Of a stretch of 37,320 nucleotides of DNA, positions 1 through 9,800 are shown piece after piece (the stretch's first letter is position 1; each line of letters begins with the position of its first letter). Both the position numbers and the translations under genes were made by a program. Source of the stretch: Pelagophyceae sp. CCMP2097 (Eukaryota; Sar; Pelagophyceae); NCBI GenBank assembly GCA_026770575.1, contig MU657188.1, positions 142,445-179,764 on the forward strand, in the 5' to 3' direction. The notes under the pieces are model-generated. The model made no database searches. It was not told where the DNA came from and saw nothing but the letters and a program-made list of their open reading frames with translations.

Positions 1-1496
1 GATGGAGAGCGTCCCCGCGTCCAGGTCGTACTTGAGCACGACACCTATATGCGATGCACTTAGTGTGGCGACGTAGATGGATTTGGCAGGGCGGAGCTCA
101 CCTGGTTTCTTGGCAGGCCGCGGGCGTCGTTGGCGCGCTGGCGCAGTCGCTTTTTCGCTCGAGGACGCACCTGTGTTTGGCAAGGGATGGAGCTTAGCAT
201 ACAGAGGGCGAACAAAACGTACAGCCCTCCGGCGCCATGCCGACGAGGTCGAACAAGTCGTCAAAGTTGTCTTCCGAGCCGCCGTCCGCGTCCGACGCAA
301 GGGCGGGCGCCGTGCTCTGGTAGTCGTGCTCGACGATCGCCCGCACCATGTCAGTCGAGGCCAATCGGTGCTCCTTTGCCATCCGAGCCGCCCAGCCCTT
401 GAGCGTAGATGTGTCGACCTACAATTGTACGGCGCCAGGTTTACGCTTCCCGGCACTCACTCCAGACACCCCACTTTCACATACGACGACACGCGAGAGT
501 CTCTCCCAAGGGAGTCTCCCAAGGGAGATTCGCTTCAGGGGAGTTTTGACGACACTGCGATTGACGGAAACGTTCCAGTTGTTGCCCAAGAAATGGCCCA
601 GCACGACGAACGCCGCCGTCGTGACGAAAGACGCAGTGACCGTGGAGCCGTTTGCGACCGAACGGTAGAGCACCAGCTCGCGCGACGACGCCACGTACGT
701 CTTCTTGACGGACTTGCCCGGAAGCAGCGGGACGCCGTGGACGCCGTCGAGGACGGCCGTGATGGTGGACCATGTCTCCTCGTCGACGCCGGTGACGACC
801 GTCGAATTGACGAGGCCCTTCGGCTTGCCTACGATCGAGGTATACTGTGCGAAGCTCGGCAGACGAGAGTCTTGGTGTTTTGCAAAAACACGGACACCGC
901 GACGGATGCATCAACAAATGGATTTCTGTCCTCAACATCCGGCGCACCATCCACAGCTTGGAGGTTCTGGAGACGTGGACAAGCCGGCGCCCAGACGCGT
1001 CGACGCCGAAGGTTGCATTCCTCTCGGGAAATGCCCCCACAGAGTCTGCGGCGACTCGAGAAAAGGTGCCGCGAGCCCCCTGCTCAAACTTTGCGACGAA
1101 GACGCCGTCCATGCCCGAGATGTCGTGCGAGGAGCATGTCGAGAGGACAATAACCGCGTCCAGGATGCACGCGATGGGGTGCCACGAGCTCTCGCGCAGA
1201 AGGACGATCTCACGGCGGCCAGCACTTTTCGTCGCGTCATCGGGCGGAGGCATGCCCCTCGCGTGCCCCTCTTCGCCGACAATCGCGCACCATTGCACCA
1301 GAACAAAATCACCACCGTCGCCAGCCGTGCGATCGGGATGACCCTCGGGTAAGTCGTGGGACGAGCCGAAGCCGAGGATCCTGCCGACAGACCAGGGCGC
1401 GTCGCCGGCGGCCGTCGACACGGCGACGAACTCGCCAGTCATGAGGTGCCCTCCGAAGGATGGCGCGCGACGCGTTTGGCCGCCGCGAGCCCACAT
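1..1496 (-). CDS. Unrecognised spliced protein gene, 3' end off the window
   Basis: Transcribed leftwards. Model: exon 896-1496 (start ATG at 1496), intron 829-895, exon 554-828, intron 419-553, exon 223-418, intron 45-222 (donor GTACGT), exon 44 to the left edge. All junction phases agree and the pieces sum to exactly 372 codons. All three acceptors read TAG followed by G. The first exon encodes a beta-rich stretch (GEFVAVSTAAGD, DFVLVQWCAIVGEE, SSWHPIACILDAV); the second is rich in V, T and S (VASSRELVLYRSVANGSTVT); the third ends in an acidic patch (GGSEDNFDDLFDLVG); the last 14 residues contain KYDLDAGTLS. I do not recognise the family. No signal peptide or membrane segment is obvious. 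It starts 170 bp from the XRCC4-like gene and diverges from it, so the two may share a promoter region. The longer open frame up to 1811 would overlap that gene and is not preferred. The junction 896/828 is the least certain. Confidence 0.5.
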
Positions 1497-1665
1497 CGCA
1501 CACTCTGGGTCCACACTCTGGAGGGTCCGAGTCCCTAACCTAAAGACTACTTTCCGCCAGCTTTGTCGCTTTATTGAGGCCTTCACGGATTTACCGTAGC
1601 CTCCAGTTTGCGAGAGAGGGGTTCCAAAAGGTTTTCGAAGAGTTTCGAACGAGTCCTTTCGCGGC

Positions 1666-4600
1666 ATGATGGACGGCGGTTTGGCGGCGGCGTGGTGCGT
1701 CGTCGGCGGCGCTATACCGGCGCGGCTGGCGCTGCTGCGGTGCGGCGAGGATGACGTTGAAATCTTGACGATTCGGCTCAACGGTTCCGACAACCTAAAC
1801 GCTTCCGACAACGACGGTCCCGGCCTTGGCCACGGCTTTGAAGGCGCCGCCGCGCAAGGCGCCCCCGCGCAAGGCGCCGCCGCGGCCGGCGCCGCCTGGG
1901 CCGTCCGAGGTGCGAGCTCTCAAGGGCCCTGCAAGAGCGCTCTTTGCAGAGAGAACCTCACGGGCAACGCCGCATCCCGCCAGACCCTCGGCAGAGGCCC
2001 AGACGCTTCATCGGTAGAGACCCCGGGCCGGCGGCGCGGGCGGCAGGAGACCGCAGCTGGAGGCCGGCGGGAGGCGCCGTCTGGCGGCGTAAGGCGTGGT
2101 TCGAAAGGCGTGCAAAAAAGGCGTGCAAAGAGGCGTGGCGTGCAAAGAGGCGTGCAACTCTATTATAGTTTCGGCAGTCTAGGCCCGGCGGCGAAGTTTG
2201 TGAAGGCGTGGTGGGACGGTGGGAGTTCGCTGGAGAAATTGCAACGAGCTCTGAGTGGGGAAGACAAAGCCTTTGCCGTCTCGAGTGCACCGGGTGAAAA
2301 TGGCCAGCTCGAAATCGCAGTCACCATGCAATGCGACCAGAAGAGAATCCGCGTCGTCTGCGCCACGCCCGAAACCGCGTCCTGGGGTGACGGTTACTGG
2401 GGCATCATTGCTGCTCTCAGTCACGCGGCAACGTCAGAGGCATCCACACATCCGCAGCCCTCGACGCCAACCCGCAGGCTCGACGCCGTCGACGCGACCG
2501 GCGCCCTCGCCCGCGTCCTCGACGCCGCCGCGCGCGCGCGGTGAGCGCCGCCCCGCGGAGGCGCGAGCGCCGAGGCGCGGGCCTCTTTCCGGCAGTCTCT
2601 TTGGCAGTCTCTTTGTCGGATAGGCGCGCCGACGCGGCCGCGCTGGCGCTCGGCGCGGCACGCCTCTGCGAGGCCGAGGCGGCGCGGCGCGTTTTGGAGA
2701 CGACGCTTGAGAAGCACGTTTGGGCCAGTGTCAGAAAGCCCCGCGTAAACCCAAAAACGCAAAGTCGATGGACCGCGCATCGTCGGCCTACCCGAGGCCC
2801 GCGGTCTCTTCGACGCGCGCATCCAGAGTGCTTTTCGAGCGCGGCTGCGGCTGCGGCTGCCGGGACTGGACGTTGGATTCTTTCTCTCGCATATGGGCTC
2901 ATGCGATCCTATATAGGGATATGGGCTCATGGGATCCTATATAGGGATATGGGCTCATTGGATCCTATATAGGAATATGGGCTCGTGCGATCCTATATAG
3001 GGACATGGGCTCATGGGTGCGAGGCTCGAGCCCGTCCTTTCCCGGGTCCTTGAAAAGTCCTCCGGGCAGGCCCTTGCAAGGCGACGGTCACTTGCAAGGC
3101 CTCTGTACGGTCACTTGCGAGGTTTCTCATACGGGCCCTTGCAAGCTACCACCTTGCAAGGGACCAGCGCTCTTACAGGGTCCCTTTTCTCGCACGGACC
3201 TTGACAAGTCCCTCGCAAGGCCCCTTTGCATGGGACAACTCCTCTCGGTGGCCTCTTACGGCCCCTCGTGCGGTCAGGGGGCGGGCCTCTCGCCGCACGA
3301 TACGCTCCCCGCGTACGGTGTAAGGCCTCGGGGTTCCCAGCAAAGGTCCCTCGCACGGGCCCTTGCTTCTTGTACGGGCCCTGAAGATGGGCGGTCCAAG
3401 ACGCCTTCTGGACGGCCCCTCGCAAGTAACCTCGCAAGGCTCCAAAGTGCGGGCCCCGACGAGCCCCCTCGCACAGGCCGTGGGAAATCCCTCTTGTACG
3501 GTCCCCTGCAAGGCCGTGTGCGCACGTCTTTTCCTGGAGATGGTGTTTCCGTGGTCGAGGTTGGGTCTGAAGGAGGCGTTTCATTACGGTTTCAAGCAAG
3601 AGGGCCGGAAGAGGCTCTTGGGACACTCGCCGTGCGAGACCCCTCGCACGGACCCTCGCACAGCTCCTTGACCAGCACTCGATGGGCCCTTGCACGGGCC
3701 CTTGTACGGTCCTTTGCAAGGCCTCTTTCGCGGCCCCTTACAAGGCCTCTTTCACGGGCAAGGCCTCTCGCAAAGTCGATTGTGAAGGCCCTCGTAAGGG
3801 TCCTTTCCCCTTAAAGGCCCCTCGAAAAGGGCCCTTGTACGGCCTCTTGCGCGGTCTCTTGTAAATGCCCCATGGACGGGCCCTCGCACGGGCCGTGTTT
3901 CTGAAAGGTGAAAATCACTTGATGGGCCTGCATCAAAGGCCGGAGAAAGCCCTCTTTGAAATTGCAACGCACGAACCTTTGCAAGGACCCCGAGGAGGCC
4001 CCTCGTACGGAAGGCGACTCGCGCGGTCAATTGCGCGGTCTTTTCAAGACCCCTCGAAAAGGGTCCTTCTCCTCTGCGCGGCCTCTTCAACGGCTCATCG
4101 TGCGGTCCGAGGGCGGGCCTTGGAGCACGGTCCCTAGCAAGGCGGTCCTTGAAGCACGATCCCTTCTCTAACGCCCTGCAAGGGCCCCGGCAAGGTCCCG
4201 TGCGAGATCCCTCGAAAAGGGCCCTTGCGCGGATGCAAGAGGCCTCTGGACAATCCGTTCCCCTTGTGCGCATCCCTCGAAAAGGGCCCTCGCAAGGCTC
4301 CTGGTACGAGCCTCTTGTAGCCTTAATGGGATGTAAACGATCCGATGTGGGGATGCGGCTCCGGGCCGCGGTCGGCAATCGCATAAAGTGTCGTCTCGGC
4401 GTGCCTCCGACTCAGGAGCAGCGACGGGTTTGTCCGAAACACGCGGGTCGGGTTTGCTGGGTTTGCGCGTTTTGGCCGGACCCGTCGACCCGCGGGTTTG
4501 GCCGTGGTACCAACCCGAACCCGACCCGAGAAGACGGGTATGGTCGTTTGACAAACCCGCGACCCGAGGGTGCGGCACAAATCGAAATCCCGAAAACACC

Positions 4601-6693
4601 GTCCCTGCTCGCCACCGTGTGTTCAACAGTACGGTCCCCTGCAAGGCCTCTTTCGCGGCCACTTGCCCGGCCTCTGCACGGTCACTTACAAGGCCTCTTG
4701 GGCGGCCTCTTTCAAGTGCCCTTGAAGAGCCCTCCGGACGGGCCCCTGCAAGGCCTCTTTTGTGGCCACTTGCACGGCCTCGGCGCGGTCACTTGAGAGG
4801 CCTTTTTCAAGGCCCCTCTCAAGCCCCCATGCAGGGTTCCTTGCAAGAGACCGGTCCTCAGAGGCGACTCTGAGGGCTCGTCCGAGCGACCGTCCAAGCG
4901 ACCGTTCGAGCGACAGTCCAAGAGTCCGCCCAGGGGACGTCGCAAAGGGGCCGCAGTCGAGGGGCCGGCAGCCGAGTGAGCGTCCAAGGGACCGTCGAGG
5001 GGGCGCCAATCAAAGCGATTGTCACAGAGGGCCCGTCGAGGAACCTTCAAAGTAAATATCCAAAGGAACTGTCCAAGGGACTTCCCAAGCGACCATCTGA
5101 GGGACCGTCCGAGCTTCTCGAGGGGCCGTCTCAAGGCGCCGTTTCGAATGGCCATCGAAAGGGCCGACTCAAGGAGTCGTCTCGAGGGGTCGTCTCAAGG
5201 GGTCGTCTCGAGGGGTCGTCCGTCTCGAGGGGTCATTTCGAGGCACCGTCTCGAGGGGTCGTCTCAAGACGCCGTTTCGAACGGCCGTCTCCAGGGGCCG
5301 TCTCGAGGGGCCGGAGAGAGGAGTCTTCCCGAGGGGCCATTTCGAGGGGCCGTCTCGAGGTGCCGTTTCGAATGACCATCGGAAGGGGCCGTCTCGAAGG
5401 GTCGTCTCGAGGCACCGTCTCGAGGGGCCGTAACAAGGCGCCGTTTCGAATGACCGTCGAAAGGGGCCGTCTAGATGGGCCTTCTCGAAGCGCCGTTCCA
5501 AGGCACCGTTTCGAGTGGCCGTCTCCAGGGGCCGTTTCGAGTGGTCGTCTCCAGGGGCCGTCTCGAGAAGCCGGAGATAGGATCAGCGACGGGTTTGCCC
5601 TTCAACGCGGATCGGGTTTGCCGGGTGTTTTGGCCTTGCCCGTATACCCGCGGGTCTGGCCTTTGTCCCGAACCCGACCCTTCGAAGACGGGCCTGGTCG
5701 CTCGACAAACGCGCGACCCTTTGGGTTTGGCACAAATTGAGCAACCCGACACGAAAACACCGTCTCTGCTCCTGCTCCGACTTGCCTTGGCATTCCTCTC
5801 GTAAGCCTCTAGTAAACGTACAATTCTCGAGTAGACCGATTCTAATTGAGGGTGGAACTTCCTAGGTAGTCTCCAAAGAAAAACTGGAGCTCGAGCTCTT
5901 CGGCGAGTTTTCGCGCGTCGTCAACGACTTGAAAAAGGCGCATGGGAAGCAAGCGCATTCGCTGCAGCGACGCGTCTTACAGTTGGAGTCGGAGAACCAA
6001 GCCGAAACCGCCGTCGCCGACTCGGACGCCAGCGGCACCGACGACGACCGAGATGACGACGACTCGGACGACGACAGGCCGGGCGTTGCGGGAGCCGCGG
6101 ACGTCAAGGCGGACGTCAAGGGCGATGTCAAGAGAGAAAAAGACGTGAAAATAGACGTGAAAATAGACGTCACGGGAGACACAAAATCGTTCGTGTCCGA
6201 GATGCGCCGGCCCGCGTCCGCCGGAAACCCGACGGCAGAGGCGCGCGCGGCGGGGACAAAGGCCGAAGCCATTCAGACTCGGGGCCATTGGAAATGCGGA
6301 GCCATTGCACGCTCGAGGTGGCCTTGAATTCGGCGCCTTTCCACGCTTCGTCGAATCGCTAGGATGCAGTCCAGCGGCACGCAAGTGCTAAGCATGAACG
6401 ACATTCTCAAGCGCGAGCCGCAGAGCCGTTTGCATCAGTTGCAAGCGCGGCCGGCGGGAACGCGGACTTCGCCTGCCGCGCCCGCCGCCGCGCAGCGCGA
6501 GCGGCCGGCCGCCGCGCCGCGCGAGGCGCCACGGCACGAAGCGCGCGCCACCGCGCCGGCGCCGGCCCGCGAGGCTAGAGCGCCGCTCGCGCCCGCCGCG
6601 CCGCCCGTGGCCACGCCGCCCGTGGCTGCTCCTCCGAGACGAAAGAAGAGGATGCTTCCCGACTCGTCCGACGAGTCGCAGCCCTTTGAGTAG
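1666..6693 (+). CDS. XRCC4: XRCC4-like non-homologous end-joining factor
   Basis: XRCC4 is the coiled-coil scaffold that binds DNA ligase IV in non-homologous end joining in the nucleus. Exons: 1666-1816 (tentative), 2183-2540, 2624-2717, 5866-6317, 6363-6693; phases agree throughout. The head part shows a helix (SLEKLQRALSG) followed by beta strands (AFAVSSAP, LEIAVTMQ, KRIRVVCATPE), the order seen in XRCC4. It runs into a long heptad helix that continues across the 3148-nt intron 2718-5865: ALARVLDAAARARADAAALA, then RRVLETTLEKH, then VVSKEKLELELFGEFSRVVN. The last stretch matches the conserved XRCC4 stalk pattern K-E-x-L-E-x-x-L-F/Y-x-x-F-x-x-V-L/V-N. An acidic Asp/Ser run (about 40 residues after the stalk), D-V-K repeats, an Ala/Pro-rich tail and a C-terminal KKR-containing acidic end follow, compatible with a phosphorylated, nuclear tail. 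The N-terminal head seems short; a strand pair may be missing from my exon 1. Could instead be another XRCC4-superfamily member. Confidence 0.65.
1817..2182 (+). other. Intron 1 of the XRCC4-like gene (tentative)
   Basis: 366-nt stretch between a GTCCCG donor and a CTAG/G acceptor. It holds a short tandem of a 12-bp GCGCAAGGCGCC-like unit (about 1840-1890), a region of AGGCGTGCAA repeats (about 2095-2160), and no convincing coding. It may conceal a missing head exon. Confidence 0.4.
2891..3016 (+). repeat. 28-bp tandem repeat, 4.5 copies, each with a CCTATATAGG palindrome
   Basis: Copies start at 2891, 2919, 2947, 2975 and 3003. The unit is ATATGGGCTCATGSGATCC followed by TATATAGGG. Each full unit contains the palindrome CCTATATAGG, which fits the CArG-box consensus CC(A/T)6GG. 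The unit is related to the outer end of the dispersed repeat that follows (GAGCCCATAT/GGGATCC modules also seen near 19020 and 28380). Confidence 0.9.
3005..4370 (-). repeat. Dispersed CAAGG/GGGCCC repeat, copy 1 (about 1.3 kb)
   Basis: Matches in reverse orientation the segment 25200-26480 over its whole length. Shared landmarks in the same order: a GCATCCC / GGATCG / CATCCCAT end module (about 4320-4360), GGGCCCTTTTCGAGGGAT boxes, CAGCTCCTTGACCAG, CTCGAAGAGGCGTTTC-like box, GAAGATGGGCGGTCC, GGTCGGAGGGCGGGCCT box, and the other end GGGTGCGAGGCTCGAG. Between landmarks it is dense in CCTTGCAAGG palindromes. Non-coding in my reading. Confidence 0.75.
4387..4616 (+). repeat. GACGGGTTTG dispersed repeat, copy 1
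   Basis: About 220 bp beginning GAGCAGCGACGGGTTTG and ending GAAAACACCGTCCCTGCTC, with the internal palindrome ACCCGCGGGT and alternating CGGGTTTG / CAAACCCG. It aligns along its length with 5580-5775. Each copy is rich in short inverted repeats. Confidence 0.75.
4860..5575 (+). repeat. GC-rich minisatellite, 14-15 bp unit GGGGCCGTCTCGAG
   Basis: Degenerate tandem array of GGCCGTCTCGAGG/GGTCGTCTCAAGG-like units running through the XRCC4-like intron. All six frames stay open for long distances, giving Arg/Ser/Gly-rich open frames on both strands that are by-products of the unit. The same unit recurs at 9900-9960 (same strand), 22480-22940 (opposite strand) and in a 12-bp form at 13330-14300. 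The part 4620-4860 is a CAAGG-type array related to the dispersed repeat. Confidence 0.8.
5580..5775 (+). repeat. GACGGGTTTG dispersed repeat, copy 2
   Basis: About 195 bp, GATCAGCGACGGGTTTG to GAAAACACCGTCTCTGCTC, same strand as copy 1. It is joined on its left to the GTCTCGAG array through GAAGCCGGAGATAGGA, and the same junction (GGAGCCGGAAATAGGAG then AGCGACGGG) occurs at 9950-9975, where only the first 50 bp of the element are present. Confidence 0.75.
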
Positions 6694-6883
6694 ATTGCTC
6701 GAGACGGAGACTCCTCGTGGCGCAGCGTACTCGAGTTGCATAAATTACCTTTAATAATGCTTTGTGACGCAGACGACGGGCCTCGACGCTTGCTATCGCG
6801 ACCGCTCGCTCGGGCCGCCTACAGGGCGGCCGGCGGTGAAATCGACGCGCCCCCTGCTGGCTCGGGGACGATGTGCCATATTG

Positions 6884-6955
6884 CATCAAATGCCAGAATG
6901 CCAGAATGCAAAATATTGCATCCAATGCCAGAATGCAATATGCAACGCAGCAGCG
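6884..6955 (+). repeat. Short tandem repeat of a TTGCATC-AATGCCAGAATGC unit
   Basis: Imperfect direct repeats of ATATTGCATCMAATGCCAG (two long copies, a nested CCAGAATG doublet and a partial third). It lies downstream of the XRCC4-like stop codon. The whole stretch 6700-7600 shows no gene I can support; a short duplicated AAGCACYGTCCAAAG box occurs near 7070 and 7245. Confidence 0.6.
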
Positions 6956-7605
6956 CAGGCTCTGCAGAGGTCGATGGCGCACCATTGCAGCCAGGTCGAA
7001 TCCTCCGCCCGTCAATGTACGTGCAGTCTCTCGGCCCACCGTGTTTGTCAAGGACTCGGAAAGCACTGTCCAAAGCCCCGTTGCCAATCGTCTTCGCCCC
7101 ACGCTGTGGCCGTGGATAAGAGCTCCGTGGCTCTGGATCAGAGCCCGGAAGCGATCCGTGACACCACCTACTCGATTCCTGGGTCCATCCTTTTATGCAC
7201 TTGCCCATCGCAGCCCGCCGCGTCCGCGCAGGCCACGGAAGCACCGTCCAAAGACCCGCGAGAACTGGAACAAAACGAAACAGAACTCCAACGCCTGCGT
7301 CATGTTCTGACGGCCGCACAGACGCCGGTTGCGCGGCGGCGGCAAGGACGAGGCCTCGCTGCCAGGATGCCTCGCCGACGCGGAGTTCCACGGCCGCATC
7401 GACGTCGCGCATCCCACGTCCAAGCGGCGCTTGATTCGGCCCCATCGAGAGGATCTACCATCTACCGCGACGCAAAGAAGGGCGCTGCTGCTCCCTCGAG
7501 GCGGCCCTCAAAGGCCCGCTGTCGACGCGAGGCCTTTCCGGTGCAGCATGGACCCATCACACGGGCGGGGGGACGCGCCAAACAAGCCATTGTCGGCTTG
7601 TCGGT

Positions 7606-7661
7606 TTTCGCAGCAAAGTGCATAACAGAAGGGTTTCGCAGCAAAGTGCATAACAGAATGT
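7606..7661 (+). repeat. 28-bp direct duplication next to the SET gene stop
   Basis: TTTCGCAGCAAAGTGCATAA plus flank occurs twice, offset by exactly 28 bp (7606 and 7634). It sits just beyond the stop codon of the minus-strand SET gene, that is, in its 3' flank or 3' UTR. Confidence 0.85.
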
Positions 7662-7674
7662 TAAGGGACTCCAA

Positions 7675-9195
7675 TTACAAAACAGTCGAGCCGCCGCCTC
7701 CGCCCGCACCGCGGAGGAGGCCGTCGAGCCGCGCCGCGTAGGAATCGTCGGTGGCGTCGGTGGCGTGGAGGGTTTCGGTGGCGTCGTCGATGTCGGTGGC
7801 GTGGAGGAGGTCGGTGGAGTGAAGAAGATGGATCGCATCAGAAGCGACGTTCCGCCAGTGTAAAAGCGCCTCCCGCTCCACCGCCACCACCTTTGCCGCC
7901 GCTGCCGCGTTGCGGCCGCTTGGATCGGACACGGACTCGAATGCCTCGTTGGGCGTTGCGGCGTTTTGGAACATGTTTAAGGCCAAACGTTCATTCGCGT
8001 GACTCAACGGCCTCAGAGCCGCCTCCCCAGCGCCGCCCAGCTTCATCACCTCTTCCTCCGACGCGGATGCGATTCGGCAGAGCGAGAGGAGGGAGTGGGC
8101 TGAGGAAGCGTCGGAAACGTAGACGTGCCTCAGTAACGATTCGCCCCCCCACACGGCCCGCACTGCCTGGGAAGCGTTTCCCGGCAGCGAGACGGCCAGT
8201 TCGGCCTCGCGCGGGCCTTGGTCCGCTATAAAGCCGTAGTTTAAGAGGGAGCGAGAAGGTGATAGATCTCCGTAAGAGATCGTAAGTTCGTCTCCTAAAA
8301 GGCAATCTCGAGCGCACCGCACAATGAAATCCCCATCGCTTTCGCTCCCCCACTCGCAGTTCGGCAAACGGCGGTGGTTGAGCATGTCCGCCATGGGCGC
8401 GAGGGCGGCGAGGTCGGTGCGTCTCGGGTTGGCGAGGGTCGGCGAGGCGCCGTTGTCTGCGCCGTTGGAATTTTCCGCCACAAAGGCCTCAAACGCGGAA
8501 ATGAGGTCGTCGTCGCTCAGGCCGCCGTCGAAAAGGGCGTCCAAGGCGTCCGAGTCGTCTTCGTCTTCCTCGATGCCTTCGGCGAACTCCCCCCAGTCGT
8601 CACTCTCTTCGCTCTCCTCTTCCTCCTCGTCCTCGCCCGCAGGCACGCCCAGCGCGCGGCTGCGCACGCACGCCTTGGCCCAGCGCCAGGTGGAAGGGTC
8701 GTGGTGGCATAAGGTTCGGAGGATGGCGTTTCCGGTATAAACGGCGTCGTCGTGTAATAGACGAAGTCGTAAATCCTCCCCGACACCGCTCCCGGCCAGC
8801 CTCTCTGCGTCGCTCGCGCACCAGAGCACGGGCAGGTGCCGGAGGTCTGCTTTTGTCGGGAAGGAAGCGACTAAGGGACTTTGTGGGTTTTGTAGAATCC
8901 AAAGTGCTAATGAGTCGGCGTTGTCCAACGGTCCGACAAGGTCGTCCGACGGGCCGGCGTCCCCCGCATCGCCGTTTACGACGAGGCAGGCGCGCGGGAG
9001 GCGCATGATTTCGGCGCCGGCGGCGATTGAGGTAGTGGCGACGACTTTGCGGTCGCCGTCGCACTCGACGACGTCAAAGGGGCCAAACTCCGCACCTTGC
9101 TTCTCAACGTGTGATCGCAGCCGCGCGACGGCCGGCGGCGCGAGCGCCGAGGCGCAGGCGAGGCCGGCGAGGAGCGCGTGGAGGCATGGAGACAT
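7675..9195 (-). CDS. SET-domain protein methyltransferase, Rubisco LSMT-like, probably plastid-targeted
   Basis: Single uninterrupted frame, 506 aa, ATG at 9195 and TAA at 7675-7677. The family transfers methyl groups from S-adenosylmethionine to lysines, for example of Rubisco large subunit or fructose-bisphosphate aldolase. SET signatures are visible: MADMLNH (the conserved N-H pair that contacts the cofactor), then GDELTISYGDLSPSRSLLNY and GFIAD, the usual C-terminal SET block, followed by a helical substrate-binding part (ANERLALNMFQ and beyond). A Glu/Asp-rich insert (about residues 200-240) splits the SET domain, as is common in LSMT relatives. The first residues MSPCLHALLAGLACASALAP form a signal-peptide-like helix ending in ASALAP, close to the heterokont plastid motif ASAFAP with Leu in place of Phe. 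The tail carries LHATD repeats. No introns, unlike its neighbours. The open frame continues upstream of the chosen start but is proline/alanine-rich low complexity. Confidence 0.85.
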   Translation of the reverse strand: MSPCLHALLAGLACASALAPPAVARLRSHVEKQGAEFGPFDVVECDGDRKVVATTSIAAGAEIMRLPRACLVVNGDAGDAGPSDDLVGPLDNADSLALWILQNPQSPLVASFPTKADLRHLPVLWCASDAERLAGSGVGEDLRLRLLHDDAVYTGNAILRTLCHHDPSTWRWAKACVRSRALGVPAGEDEEEEESEESDDWGEFAEGIEEDEDDSDALDALFDGGLSDDDLISAFEAFVAENSNGADNGASPTLANPRRTDLAALAPMADMLNHRRLPNCEWGSESDGDFIVRCARDCLLGDELTISYGDLSPSRSLLNYGFIADQGPREAELAVSLPGNASQAVRAVWGGESLLRHVYVSDASSAHSLLSLCRIASASEEEVMKLGGAGEAALRPLSHANERLALNMFQNAATPNEAFESVSDPSGRNAAAAAKVVAVEREALLHWRNVASDAIHLLHSTDLLHATDIDDATETLHATDATDDSYAARLDGLLRGAGGGGGSTVL

Positions 9196-9364
9196 CGTCC
9201 GCCGCGGTCTGGGCGCCGCGAGCGGCCTTTGCCCCGGAGCCGGGGGCGGCCGCGCGGAGGGCGCGGCGCGCGAGAAGGCCGGGCGCCCGAGCGCCGCCGG
9301 GGGCGGGTGTGCCGTCGAGGGCGCGGGTGCGGGTGCCGTCGGGTGAGTGCAGTCCACCGGGAAG

Positions 9365-9495
9365 TCCGGACGACTCGGAAGGCAAGATGCTGGGAAATGC
9401 TCCGATCTTGAGGTAGGATTCCAAATCTTTCCACTTTGGGCCTTGCGAAACGAGCCTTTCGTGGATGGCAGGGTAAACGGCTGGATCCGTTCGAC
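9365..9495 (-). other. Exon-like fragment upstream of the SET gene
   Basis: Minus-strand frame with protein-like composition (DPAVYPAIHERLVSQ, KWKDLESYLKIGAFPS). It is in a different frame from the SET gene and ends before its start. It could be a terminal exon of the gene at 10.7-11.4 kb, which is on the same strand. Function unknown. Confidence 0.3.
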
Positions 9496-9792
9496 GTGCA
9501 AAGGCTCGCAGTCTGCTTTCACCAGCTGTGGCGGGTGGTCCGAGGCGTCGCTCAAAAGGCGAGGTATCGGTCCAAAGGCGAGGTGACGGCCGAACCTTTG
9601 CGTCGGGGGGGCACCAATGCGGTGGCAAAGGGAGGCCGGCACGGGGCCTCATCAGGTCCTCATGTCCGTCGGCTCTTAAGGCGTTTCCCCACGCCGTCCG
9701 GGCAGCGCCGGGCATTGCGCGGGCACCGGGGGCGTGTTCTGCGGGCGAGTCGGCGGACGAGAGATCGCGGCATCGTCGCCAGGGGCGTTGCC

Positions 9793-9800
9793 TATAAATA
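9793..9800 (+). promoter_or_regulatory. TATA box (TATAAATA)
   Basis: A consensus TATAAATA in otherwise GC-rich DNA, 36 bp before an ATG (9836) that opens a short plus-strand frame (MMDSTGDAVSG). It is the best promoter candidate for the plus-strand frame at 10177-10734; on the minus strand it would be about 600 bp from the SET start. Confidence 0.4.

Larger units (their letters stand above)
2718..5865 (+). other. Giant minisatellite-filled intron of the XRCC4-like gene
   Basis: 3148-nt intron defined by a phase-0 donor after LEKH (GTTTGG) and a CTAG/G acceptor before VVSKEK. It contains, in order, a 28-bp tandem array, a copy of the dispersed 1.3-kb repeat, a GACGGG-type repeat, a CAAGG array, a GTCTCGAG array and a second GACGGG-type repeat. 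The coiled coil continues in register across it, which is the main support for the join. Confidence 0.65.

Noticed and set aside
3005..5740. Long open frames on both strands encoding Pro/Arg/Ser/Gly-rich proteins
   Set aside because: They follow the tandem unit, are open in several frames at once, lack domain-like composition and lie in an intron.
6388..6741. Minus-strand 117-codon open frame
   Set aside because: Shadow of the XRCC4-like C-terminal exon; Arg/Gly-rich and without domain features.
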